Source of the DNA: Coleophoma eucalyptorum | Taxonomy: Eukaryota > Ascomycota > Leotiomycetes > Helotiales > Dermateaceae | Length of the DNA stretch: 64,000 bases | NCBI GenBank assembly: GCA_026120035.1 | Contig: JALRME010000001.1 | Span: 3,051,909-3,115,908, forward strand | Reading direction: 5' to 3' | Shown here: positions 1-9,991 of the stretch, piece by piece | Position numbering within the stretch: the first letter of the stretch is position 1 | How the letters are laid out: every line of letters starts with the position of its first letter | The notes under the pieces: generated by a model | Told to the model about the DNA's origin: nothing | What the model saw: only the letters and a program-made list of their open reading frames with translations | Database searches by the model: none | Translations under genes and position numbers: made by a program

Positions 1-309
1 TGGTGTACAGGTGAACGTTAATTCGTAGGACGGTGGCGGCGATTTGGGTGCATCTGTAGAAGTCTTGGAGCCTGATGATGGCAGAGATGCCGACTTGGGT
101 TTGTGCGAGTTGGGACCAATTGGGGATACTTTTAATGGTTTGGTACTTGATGGTGTTGGAGAGGAAGGCGAGGCTATTGTGCTCTCGAATCGTCGAATCG
201 GTCTCGAGAATACAGGACGAGTCCGAGAAATATGTGAGGGCTTTGGAGCTTGCAGAGCTCGTCTAGAGATGCCTCTAAACAGTTGTAAAGGCATTTGTAA
301 TGGAGGCAT
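1..309 (-). CDS. ZIM17: Mitochondrial DNL-type zinc finger protein Zim17/Hep1 (5' part, cut by window start)
   Basis: An uninterrupted frame of 103 codons starts at an ATG (309-307) and runs off the left edge. The N-terminus is rich in Arg and Ser and free of acidic residues (MPPLQMPLQLFRGISRRAL), like a mitochondrial presequence. A Pro/Ser-rich linker follows, and the frame ends in SYELTFTCTP, which is the start of the DNL zinc ribbon with its first zinc cysteine. The family (Zim17/Tim15/Hep1) keeps mitochondrial Hsp70 soluble in the matrix and so supports protein import and Fe-S assembly. The rest of the zinc finger (second CxxC and the His/Arg loop) lies outside the window, so the call rests on one motif plus the presequence. 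The gene is divergent from CUL3. Confidence 0.72.
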   Translation of the reverse strand, partial: MPPLQMPLQLFRGISRRALQAPKPSHISRTRPVFSRPIRRFESTIASPSSPTPSSTKPLKVSPIGPNSHKPKSASLPSSGSKTSTDAPKSPPPSYELTFTCTP

Positions 310-788
310 GCTGGTACTTTAGTTGTGTTCAAATTCTTTCGAAGTCGACCTGTCTTCCCAGCATCTGTCGAGAGGCGGCCGGCCAGAGCTTTCTAGCAAT
401 GACGTTGAAAATTAATTTTGGTCCGGATAAATAATGTCCCGTAACCCAACCAGCTATCAACTCCGAAGCCGATAACGAATGATAGGGCACATCGCCGAAT
501 CTCCTGCTGCGAAACATTATTTATGGATCTTAGTCGCATTCAACAGTTGCAGCGACAACGAACACTGCTTGGATTAGCATAGCTATACGTGTGCTGTTGC
601 ACTCTCTGAGTGGTATCGCCCTCACCCACTTACGAATATCCTCTCTTACCTCGAGCATTTGCCGCATTATGCAGAGTAACGACAGCCTCGTAGTAGCCCC
701 GCGTATTTCGGATGACTTTTGAGTGCTGAGTCATTATTCTACAATTATCGTCCAATATTCCGCATAGTTCTATTTGAAAGAAGCAGAG
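310..788. promoter_or_regulatory. Divergent intergenic region between ZIM17 and CUL3
   Basis: These 479 bp lie between two start codons pointing away from each other, so they should hold both promoters. I see no convincing coding frame. The only open frame of note (329-517, minus) has no recognisable content. Confidence 0.5.
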
Positions 789-3624
789 ATGATTTCAGGT
801 CGTGGAAGGGGCAAGATTAGGCCTCCAAGAAGGGTAAGTTGGGCTTTCATGTTGTTTTCCACCGCCGCCATATCCGCCCTCAAAGTTGTACTTCTACCTC
901 AAAAACTTGATGGTTGCTGGAACGCAAGGCGCATGGAATAAAATCTCTTGAAGCCGCAGTCAGAATGGCTACCAACCATTTTGATGGTGCTTTGGCGTTC
1001 ACCATCGCACAATCAATACGTCAAGTTGTACCAAGACTTTCCTCTCCCAAAGCATTCTATCTTCATTTTGTCCTCATTGTGGATTTCGGTGTCCTAGCTA
1101 ACGGCACATCATAGGGTCTTGGAGCAAGTGCCTCGAACTCAGACTTTGATACACAATGGGACATCCTTCGATCTGCCTTGCGAGAGATCCACGAGAAGAA
1201 TGCCTCGAAACTCTCATTCGAACAGCTCTACAGAGCTTCCTACAAGATCGTCCTCAAGAAACAGGGTGAGATGCTATATGATAGAGTAAAAGAATATGAA
1301 GAGCAATGGTTCGGCAGTGAGGTTATGCCCAAGATTGGAAAGCTCATCACAAAGAATCTCACCAACGTCACTCTTGGGGGTGTGCCTGGAACAACAGCGA
1401 ACGAACGTCGCATTACGGGGGAGCAGTTCCTGAAGGGGCTGAAGGCAACATGGGAGGATCACATCACTTGTATGAACATGACTACGGACGTCCTGATGTA
1501 CATGGATCGTGTCTACTGTCAAGATAATCGCAAGGCCTCGATTTTCACCACATCTATGGGCCTCTTCCGAGAACACATCTTACGATCTAGAGCTGCTGCC
1601 TCCGATTGCATAACCTTTGATATTCTGAATTATGTCATATTGGACATGATTCATATGGAGCGAGACGGAGATGTTATTGACAGAAATCTCATTAGATCGT
1701 GTGTCTACATGTTGGAAGGTCTCTACGAATCAGATGATGAGAATGAGACCGAGAAACTTTACCTGACTGTTTTCGAACCAGAGTTCATCAGAACCAGTAA
1801 CGACTTCTACTTTAAGGAATGTGAAAAACTCCTTCGAGAATCCGATGCTGGAACATGGTTACGACAAACTAGGAAGAGATTAGCAGAGGAAGCTTCTCGA
1901 TGCCAAACGACAGTCTCCCAGCTTACGGATTTGAAGATTGCCAAGGTTGTCGAAGACCAAATGATCACACTCCACTTGAATGACTTTCTGGCCATGGAGG
2001 GGAGTGGCTTGAAGGCCATGATTGAAAATGACCGCTTTGAAGACTTAACGATTCTCTATCAACTGCTCACAAAAGTCGATAAGTCTCAAGAAGCTCTCAA
2101 GACCGCCTTGCAGGCGCGTGTTGTAGAGCTGGGTCGGGAAATCAACAAGAGCATCTCTGAGACGAATTTCGCTATCGCTCAACCCAAGGATGATGATGTT
2201 GCAGCTGAAGGTGCTGAGAAACCAAAGGCACAAACCCTTACAGCTGCTGCACAAGCTACGGCGGCTGCGATCAAGTGGGTTGATGAGGTCTTACAGTTGA
2301 AGGATAAGTTTGATAACATGTGGGAAACCTGCTTTGAAGAAGACCGTATTATTCAAACTGCTCTTACGCTCAGTTTCTCCGAGTTTATCAACGCCGAGCC
2401 CCGATGCTCTGAGTATGTTTCGTTATTTATTGATGAGAACCTGAAGCGCGGAATCAAAGGCAAAACTGAAGCTGAGGTCGACGCCGTACTGGATAAGGCC
2501 ATCACCCTTATTCGCTACATTCAAGATAAGGATATGTTCGAACGCTATTATAAGAAGCATCTTACTCGACGATTACTGCTTGGAAAATCGGAAAGCAGTG
2601 ATGTCGAAAAACAGATGGTCTCCCGAATGAAGCAAGAGGTTGGCAATTACTTTACTTCCAAGATTGAAGGCATGTTTAAAGACATGTCAACGTCTATGGA
2701 TTTGACAAACGACTATCGTCAGCATATCCAAGGTCTCGGTGAGTTGGATCGCAAACAGATCGATCTCACGGTCAATATCCTCACCAGCAACTACTGGCCT
2801 TCAGAAGCTCTGGGCGGTGGAAAACCCGAGGAGAATGGGATACGCCAAGACTGCCAGTGGCCATCAGAGATTAGAAGTTTGCAAGATTCGTTCACATCTT
2901 TCTATCTCAAGTCACGAAATGGCCGAAAGCTCACTTGGCTTGGCTATCTTGGCCATGCAGATGTCAAATGTCACTTTCCAAAGATTCCTGGCAAGGAAAG
3001 CAGTAAGGAACGTCGATATGACCTAAATGTCCCTACTTATGGTCTAATTATCCTACTTTTGTTTAATGATCTGCCTGAAGGTTCATATTTATCATTTGAA
3101 GATATTCAGGAAAAAACTCAGATTCCTACCACAGATCTATCAAAAGCTCTCACTTCTATTGCTGTGCTGCCAAAGGCTCGAGTCCTGCGCAAGGACCCGA
3201 TGAACAAGGAGATTGCCAAGCCTGGCGATCGCTTCTACTTCAACGAGGCTTTCGTTAGCAAAACTACTAAGATTAAGGCACCTGTTATGGCTGGCGCTTC
3301 CAACAAGGTCGAAGGAGATGAGGAACGCAAAGCCACCGAGGATAAGAACGACGAGCACCGAGGAAACACAATTGATCTTTGTGTTGTCCGCACAATGAAG
3401 TAAGTTTTCGTCGATTTTCATAAATTTTATTTGCTAATAGTGGAATCAGAGCTCGGAAAGAACTCACTCACCAAAACCTTTTCGCTGAAGTTATCGCACA
3501 GTTGTCATCACGCTTCAAACCTGATGTAGGTATGATGAAGAAACGTATTGAGTCACTTATCGAACGAGAATACATGGAACGTGTCGAGAACGCCAGTGTA
3601 CCAACTTACCGGTACATGGCCTGA
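789..3624 (+). CDS. CUL3: Cullin-3, scaffold of CRL3 ubiquitin ligases
   Basis: Three exons: 789-833, 1115-3399 and 3450-3624, giving 834 aa, a normal cullin length. The start MISGRGRGKIRPPRR joins across a 281-bp intron to GLGASASNSDFDTQW; the join is in frame, and this opening looks like fungal CUL3. Cullin repeats occupy the N-terminal half. The cullin-homology domain includes MFERYYKKHLTRRLL and LTSNYWP. The C-terminal winged helix ends in IESLIEREYMERV. The last intron splits the lysine codon of VRTMKARK, the neddylation motif, at residue 777; this motif has Thr where Ile or Val is usual. The protein holds BTB substrate adaptors at its N-terminus and the RING protein Rbx1 at its C-terminus. 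Family call very sure; the small first exon less so. Confidence 0.93.
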
Positions 3625-4239
3625 TGAGTGCTTGGGAAATGATATCAATCTTGCCGTCCGGGGTTTTGAGCGTTTTAGCGTTCATGGCGCATTAGGAATG
3701 CATACTCAGAATTGCATCTATGAGGGTTTATCTAAGGATGGCGCTCTAGCAGAGTAGTTTCGCCTTTGTATGCTGCTAAGCTATTCTCTGAGGCAGACTA
3801 GATGAAAAAACAATATAAAAGTACTTCGTACTTGAGAGATCTCACCCTATATCATCCCACATTACCCTGATTTCTTGGTAGCATCTGGAGGTGACGATCT
3901 TCTAATAAAATATATACGTACGTTTTGCACTTCTGAACGTTTGATGACGAAGGCGCTTGAACCCTGAGCCCCGAAGGAATGACGTTGAAGACAGATTTCC
4001 GAGCGTGTTCCTCGCTTCACTTTACCTCACTCATGCACTACATCTCCACAAGTAAAGGTCTAGCATTGATAGGATCTACGTTCCGTTGAGTTCCAGTTTT
4101 GGAAATTTCATGATAATCACTACTAAACTTTAATATAGCATCCTCGAATAATGTTGAATTAGTCGTTCAGGGATTGAACAATATATTTGAGAGTTATGGA
4201 CTACTTCGACCAGACATGTGGATCCCAGTAGCTTGATCA
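3625..4239. other. Convergent 3' intergenic region, CUL3 / ISC1
   Basis: This AT-rich spacer separates two converging genes and should contain both 3' UTRs. Short frames here have no recognisable content. I see no RNA gene or repeat. Confidence 0.5.
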
Positions 4240-5775
4240 CTACCAATCCGTAACAGCTTCATCTGCAGAAGTATCTAAGTCTCCTCCAGCTGCCGTTCTG
4301 GCATTAGTTATTTCCCATTGGAACTCCTTTAGAGCTCTAATCTCACTGCCAACAAACAGGCCTCCAATCAAGCCATCAATGACACCAGCTCCTAGTCCCA
4401 AAGAGCTCAGTAACATCAATAGAAACGAGACAAAGTTCCTTGGGCTCCACCAAACCGCAATCCAGCATCCAATACTCACAAACACAGATCCAATAAAGTG
4501 ATATAATCGGAATCGTCGCTGCTTTCGTTCGCGTAAAGTGTATTTCGCAATCATGGCAAGAATTTCATCGTATGTTTGAAGTGGAAGATGCTCGTCTTTT
4601 GATTCAGACTTTAGCTGTGTTTCCAGCAGTTTCGTACGAAACTCGCCGGCAGACGCTGATTGTAAAAAGGTACCATTTTCGCGGGCAATTTCCTCTCCTT
4701 CTAATGACATGAAATCTGGTGAGGTTGAGTGAACAAGCGTCGCTTCGACGGAGAAATGGTCACTGAGAGAACATTGCAACTCTGGATGCCGAGATAGCAT
4801 GCCTACTTTTGCATCTCTGACAACCCATCCTTCCTTAGAATTGCTCGAGGAGTTCACTCCTGTGTTAGCAAATATATAATCTAGACGTTTTGCGTTCTTG
4901 TCTATTGTATCCATGGCAATTTCAATCGATGGCTTTCCAGGTCCGAGCCGTTGCTGCTGACCTTTATTCCACCGCCACGTATTGAGAACACTGTCGCAGG
5001 TGGCCCCGTTTTCTGTTAAATTGAATTCGGCCGTAGGGATAGGACGCCTTCGAGTCTTCTCAACCTCGTCCACAGCGGCCCCAATGGAAGAGTCTGGGTG
5101 CAGGGCCAGCCATAAATCGTGAACCGGCGAATGTTTGCTGATTAGTCGGTGTGCTAGAGACTGAGGGATCATGTTGAAATCGCCCAAACCAATGACAAGG
5201 TGACCTCTCTCTGCAGCTCCGCGCATTAACTTCGCTATTTCCCATGCTTGCGCAGTTCTGTGGCAAATATATGAGTCGTTCGGTTCTCGTTCGTAAGGCG
5301 CGTGTAGCTATACTGATCAGTAATTACTCCCAAGCTTTAGATCTACACTTACATGAGTAGTGAAGACTTCGACTACGTCTTTTAGTCCTGGCCCAAAATT
5401 GATTCTTGCACACGCAACTCCCTTTCCCACGTACCAGTCTCCTCTAAAAAATGCGGTAGGTCTCCCATTAAGAGGATATCGGAACATTGAACTCTCTACA
5501 ATCGGCCATTTTGAAAGTATAGCAAGTCCTCCTCCAAATATTCCACTGTTGTAAAATTTCCCATACGGTAGGATATCTTTCGTCTGTTTCCGAATACTTC
5601 TATAGTCTTCGTGTGTCCAACACTCTTGAAGCCCGACAATCTGTGGCACCGGATCGGCAGTCGCAATTCGTTTTCCAATCTCTGAGAGACGCTCGTTGCG
5701 GAACTTTGCGAGGTATTTCAAACCCCAGCAATTGAGAGTGATGATATTGATCTCGGTTGGTCTTGAGGGCTCCAT
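4240..5775 (-). CDS. ISC1: Inositol phosphosphingolipid phospholipase C (neutral sphingomyelinase family)
   Basis: Two exons: 5775-5353 and 5307-4240, 496 aa. The join reads FTTHLHAPYE and restores the PNDSYICHRTAQAWE segment typical of the family. The endonuclease/exonuclease/phosphatase fold shows its metal and catalytic motifs: TLNCWGLK, the Glu of GLQECW (about residue 51), GDFN, and SDHFSV near the end of the catalytic part. Two hydrophobic segments near the C-terminus (FIGSVFVSIGCWIAVWW, then a Leu/Gly-rich stretch) fit the paired transmembrane helices of Isc1. The enzyme cleaves the head group from inositol phosphosphingolipids to give ceramide in ER and mitochondrial membranes. It is divergent from SWD3. 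Confidence 0.92.
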
Positions 5776-6252
5776 GATTGTTGGGGTCTCGAATGCTGCA
5801 AGATAAGGGGGGTCCTCGAAACAAAAGGATGCTTTCGCAAGAGAGTTAAATCATTGGCAAAATAGCGTACGTATATAATGTCGGCAGAGAGGTCGGTATA
5901 TCAAGAAAATACAAGGTAATACACTGCTATATGTAAACCTGTGATGGTTGATTTATCTAGTGAAATGTAGCAGGGAAGAGAAAGCTATGGAGATTTATGA
6001 AGTACTCTCGTTTACTTGACATCATGCCTGGGCTTCTGGGACCTGAAGTCTGGACCGAGCACACGGCTCGGGCCCCTAGATTTATACTATACGCTAGCGG
6101 GACCTGATCCGCATCCGTAGATGAATTCTTGAAATCGCGTATCGTCCATGAAGATCGCATCGCGTTGTCTGAGCTGCGTTGTGTCCTGCGTATACTTCTG
6201 GCCGGCGTTGTTTATCAATTCCATCCAATCCTGTATGCATCAAAATTAAACC
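5776..6252. promoter_or_regulatory. Divergent promoter region, ISC1 / SWD3
   Basis: These 477 bp separate two outward-pointing start codons and must serve both genes. Open frames here are short and unrecognisable, and I see no specific site worth naming. Confidence 0.45.
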
Positions 6253-7736
6253 ATGTCGGATTTTGATTCTGCGGAAAGCACGCCAATTCCAGAGCGCCCT
6301 CGAAAACGACAACGTATTTACGACGATAGCGAAGCTTCTACTCCACGTTACAGTTCCCCAGATGAGGTTGAAGGCGACCACAAACCAGCACGATCCTCTG
6401 CTCTTAGACGAACTCCTCGGAGCAAATCAGCTTCTTCAGATGAACGAAGTCCACGTCCAAAATATCGCTCTCGAAGCGCATCGAGTAGTGGCTCTGCAGA
6501 TGCATCACACTCCCAAACACCAGATGCGGGACCTTCACCACCAGCATACAAACCGCCTCAGCTTAATTACAAGCAAAAATTTATACTCAGAGGACATCAA
6601 AAAGCCATATCTCAAGTACGCATATCTCCAGACGGCTGCTGGATTGCAAGCGCTTCTGCAGATGCTACTATCAAGATTTGGAATGCGACTACAGGGAAAC
6701 ATATGAGGACACTTGAAGGACATCTTGCGGGAATATCGGCAATTGCATGGAGTCCAGATTCAAATACATTGGCATCCGGGTCAGACGACAAAGTTATCCG
6801 ATTATGGGACAGGGCCAGTGGAATACCATATCCAGTACCATTGATTGGTCACCATAATTATGTTTTCTCCCTGGCGTTTTCACCAAAAGGAAATATGCTT
6901 GCAAGCGGAAGCTTCGATGAAGCTTTGTTTTTATGGGACCTAAGAGCAAGAAAGTTAATGAGGAGCTTGCCAGCACACTCAGACCCAATTGGTGGAGTGG
7001 AGTTTGTACGAGATGGAACATTGATTGGAAGCTGTTCTACGGATGGTCTAATGTATGTGTCCGGTCTATAAGAACAAAGTTGACCATAACTAACCTTAGT
7101 AGACGTGTCTGGGATACAGCAACTGGCCAATGTCTCAAGACGATTGTACACGAGGACAATCCCTCGGTCACGACAATTCGATTCTCACCAAATGGACGTT
7201 TCATCCTCGCATTCACACTCGATTCTTCTATTCGGCTTTGGGACTATGTCTCTGGCACTTGCAAAAAGACATATCAGGGGCACACCAACCTCAAGTACTC
7301 TCTAGGTGGCACTTTTGTCACAGGCGCTACTTCAGCTTACATTGCTTCTGGCAGTGAAGATGGTGACATTTTCTTCTGGGATGCCAAGACAAAGGAGGTG
7401 GTTCAGAGGGTTAGTGGCCATGATGGTGTGGTGTTTTGGGTTGACTCGTGCCCAATGACTGGACTGGTCGTAAGTGGTGGCATGGATGGCACCGTGAGAA
7501 TATGGGTAGATACATATGAGGACGATACGATAGCTCGAGGAGACGCTCATCCGCTAGGAGATGACTACAAGTCCAAGGAAGACCCCGAAGACGAAAACAA
7601 GCCAGTAAAACAAGAAGATGTCGAAGACAACGAGGAAAAGTACCACAATGATACCCCTATGGACCGAAGCCTGAGTCGCGAAAGAAGTCCTACGAGCCAG
7701 CAGCAGGTTGTAAGTCCAGAGCGGATGGAGCATTAG
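6253..7736 (+). CDS. SWD3: WDR5-like WD40 protein, Set1/COMPASS subunit Swd3
   Basis: Two exons: 6253-7052 and 7100-7736, 478 aa. A disordered Ser/Arg-rich N-terminus of about 100 residues precedes a seven-bladed WD40 propeller. Blades end in repeated units such as TIKIWN, VIRLWD, ALFLWD and SIRLWD, each following a GH dipeptide (RGHQKAI, EGHLAGI, IGHHNYV). The phrase [14 protein letters not shown] is close to WDR5. The intron falls inside blade four and the join reads DGLIRRVWD. An acidic, Lys-rich tail (about 75 residues) follows the last blade; it is absent from short WDR5 proteins. The family docks on Set1/MLL for histone H3K4 methylation and also occurs in cleavage/polyadenylation complexes. 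The Swd3 identity is inferred from similarity to WDR5. Confidence 0.83.
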
Positions 7737-7933
7737 CTGCTCTAGAATTCTAGCAGAGGGCTTTATGCGAGAAGTTGTATGTCTTAAGAGGTACCATCCC
7801 AGATATAGCTACAGAACTAAATAGTCCCAAAAACGCCACGACGACCACTTAACGGTCTGCCATCTCCAATATCCAAACGCCAGTGTCCATGAAGATACCT
7901 CCGACCGTAGTTTTGCGCCTAGAATCTTGAAGT

Positions 7934-8584
7934 CTAATTTGCCTCCTGAGTTATGTTCTCCCCTTCCGCAGCTTTATTCTTCGGTTCGCCTTCTGCATCG
8001 AATCCAAGCGCGTCCAATTCCCTAATCAGCTCGTTCATCTTTATAACCTTCGCAAACTGCTCGGGGAGTAATGCTGCCCCTCCTTCTTTCTTCTCCTTCA
8101 ACTCCTTCGCCTGCTTCAATTTCTTTTTCAGATTCCTAGCCTTCTTCTCTCGCTCCACCTCCGGATCGATTGGATCCTCAATAGGCTTTTGACCTTCTCT
8201 CCAGTCCTTCTTTTCCGCTCCAGTATCCTCATCCTTCCTCCCCTCTGCAGCAGCCTTCTTGCGCGCCTCTCTTCGTTTCTTGTTCTTCTCACTTGCTGCA
8301 CTTGATTCCGCTACATCTTTCGCCTCTTTCAATCCATCTGCACCAGGTATTTCACCTGTTCCTCGGTTCTTGAATGCATTTGCAGTGCGGTTCTTGTAAA
8401 CCTCGACATCCTCCGGTGGTTTGTAACCTGGTCGAATCTTGATTTCTTTACGTTTGGTACCATCAGGCCGTACTGAGGCTGGGATATGTCGCTGGCCAGA
8501 ATCCGGGGATACTATTGCGCCAGAGGCTGTTGTTGTCGGTGTTGGAACAGATGGCATTTGAATGTCGATGTCTTGATGGGACAA
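7934..8584 (-). CDS. PYM1: Partner of Y14 and Mago (PYM/WIBG)
   Basis: Single exon, 216 aa. Residues about 32-62 carry the Mago-binding signature RHIPASVRPDGT followed by a basic KIRPGYKP segment and EDVEVYKNR. The rest is highly charged, with a Lys/Glu-rich probable coiled coil (about 140-190) and a C-terminal LIRELDALGFD helix. PYM binds the Mago-Y14 heterodimer and helps take exon-junction complexes off mRNA during translation. The EJC link fits an intron-rich genome. The gene converges with SWD3 and is divergent from QCR9. Confidence 0.87.
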   Translation of the reverse strand: MSHQDIDIQMPSVPTPTTTASGAIVSPDSGQRHIPASVRPDGTKRKEIKIRPGYKPPEDVEVYKNRTANAFKNRGTGEIPGADGLKEAKDVAESSAASEKNKKRREARKKAAAEGRKDEDTGAEKKDWREGQKPIEDPIDPEVEREKKARNLKKKLKQAKELKEKKEGGAALLPEQFAKVIKMNELIRELDALGFDAEGEPKNKAAEGENITQEAN

Positions 8585-8943
8585 AACTCGCAGGTAATTA
8601 GGGTTGTGATGTGGCAGAAATGAGCAGTATATACAATGTTATATGAGTAACCGTTCCGCACGAATGTTAGCCCTCGCAGATGAGAAACAAGTACAAGCAA
8701 ACAGTCGTGAAGGATATGATTGAAAGTTGAGGAGCATCACAGTCGATTTTATCATATGCGGCTGTCTTTGCTGGTCGATATTGAAATGCAGTCCGACTAG
8801 CCAATCAGAAGCTCGCTAAAAAAAGCGCCGCTCGGAAGCTTGAGGGAAAATGGTCCTGGAATCCCAACCACGACGTCAAGAAACGCATCTTACGATACAT
8901 ACTTCGCACGCACCCTATTGCCATCTCCTCCGCGCATTTCACA
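8585..8943. promoter_or_regulatory. Divergent promoter region, PYM / QCR9
   Basis: These 359 bp separate outward-pointing genes. A sense frame reaches back from the QCR9 start to 8850, but its protein has no recognisable content and the spliced QCR9 model explains the locus better. A CCAAT motif (8800-8804) could serve a respiratory-gene promoter. Confidence 0.4.
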
Positions 8944-9408
8944 ATGGTGAGTATATTCAGTGTGCACATAAAGAATCTCTAGTCAGACAGCTAACCAGCT
9001 CAATCGCAGTCTTCCGCCTCCCGTCCTATCTACGAGCAAGCACCCCCCTCCAGACAGCCGTCACGTCCCAATTGATTTGGGCGCCATACGATCGACTGCT
9101 AACAGCATACGCGTACAGCTTCTTTGTCCGAAGGAACTACGTCTTCCTCGGTGTTATCTTCGCCGGTGCTTTCGGCTTCGAGATGTATGTTAGGGATCTC
9201 CGGCTTACTTCTGGAATCAATGGACTCATGGAATGTACAGGGCATTTGACACCGTCACGGACAGAGTTTGGAACAACATCAACAAGGGAGTAAGTGGTCA
9301 TTTCGATACTCTACGGGCCGAACACAAGGTCACTGACTGGCCTGCTTATAGCGACAATGGAAGGACATTCGATCGAGATACCTTGAGGCTAGTGAGGATG
9401 ACGAATAG
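8944..9408 (+). CDS. QCR9: Cytochrome bc1 complex subunit 9 (ubiquinol-cytochrome c reductase 7.3 kDa subunit)
   Basis: Five exons: 8944-8946 (the ATG alone), 9010-9035, 9119-9184, 9241-9289 and 9352-9408, giving 66 aa, the normal size. The protein opens MSSASRPIYDFFVRRN, has one transmembrane segment (YVFLGVIFAGAFGFEM), then DTVTDRVWNNINKGRQWKD, matching the QCR9 plan of inner-membrane helix plus matrix tail. Intron 2 (9036-9118) starts with GC (GCAAGC), has a GCTAAC branch point and ends CAG; using it restores IYDFFVRRN in frame. Introns 1, 3 and 4 have GTGAGT, GTATGT and GTAAGT donors. The subunit sits in respiratory complex III. Because the exons are tiny the gene is easily missed; the family match makes it convincing. 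Confidence 0.88.
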
Positions 9409-9991
9409 ACTACACGAAGAGAGCGTGGGACGATGCCTTTGAGTAGTTGATGGGTATCTGCGCCGGGAGGAGTAGAACTCTATTGTGGCGTGTATGAAGC
9501 CTGGTTGTACAACATCCGAATCGTATGGAGATATCTATCTATGATTGCGCTACTTTGATACAATGGGAACCTCGGCGCGGAAGCCACCTGTGACTGATAT
9601 ACCTCGAACTTCTGAAATCCTGTCCTTTGATGGGCGCAATGTTAAGCTATTCGCAGTTGTGATGATTGACCGTGTTTTCTGATACCTCCATTCTGGTTGC
9701 CGAAGCCGACCTGTTGTGATTTGTCACAACTTACTTCAATACTGTATTCATGTATAAAAAAAGATCGTCTTTAAATGCCAGTGAGAGCATGCATACTGGG
9801 GTTTTCTGCATTCTGTGAGATTCGAGATTTCTGATTTCATTTTTGGCTCCTGCGTCACAAGCTCATCTGCATACAAAACAAACGAGATCTTATCGCCTGA
9901 AGCACCATCATTTGGAGGACACAGCGTCAAAACAGTCACAACACACGAAACTACGACGATAAGTTGACTGGATTCCGATGAAACCTCCACG
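9409..9991. other. Intergenic region, QCR9 3' end to UBR1 5' end
   Basis: This should hold the QCR9 3' UTR and the UBR1 promoter. A minus frame at 9748-10044 overlaps the UBR1 start and has no recognisable content. No other feature is seen. Confidence 0.4.

Noticed and set aside
6179..6706. 175-codon plus frame across the SWD3 start
   Set aside because: Out of frame with the clear WD40 protein and without recognisable content.
8850..9293. 147-codon continuous frame overlapping QCR9
   Set aside because: Its protein has no family features, while the spliced QCR9 model restores a full 66-aa complex III subunit.
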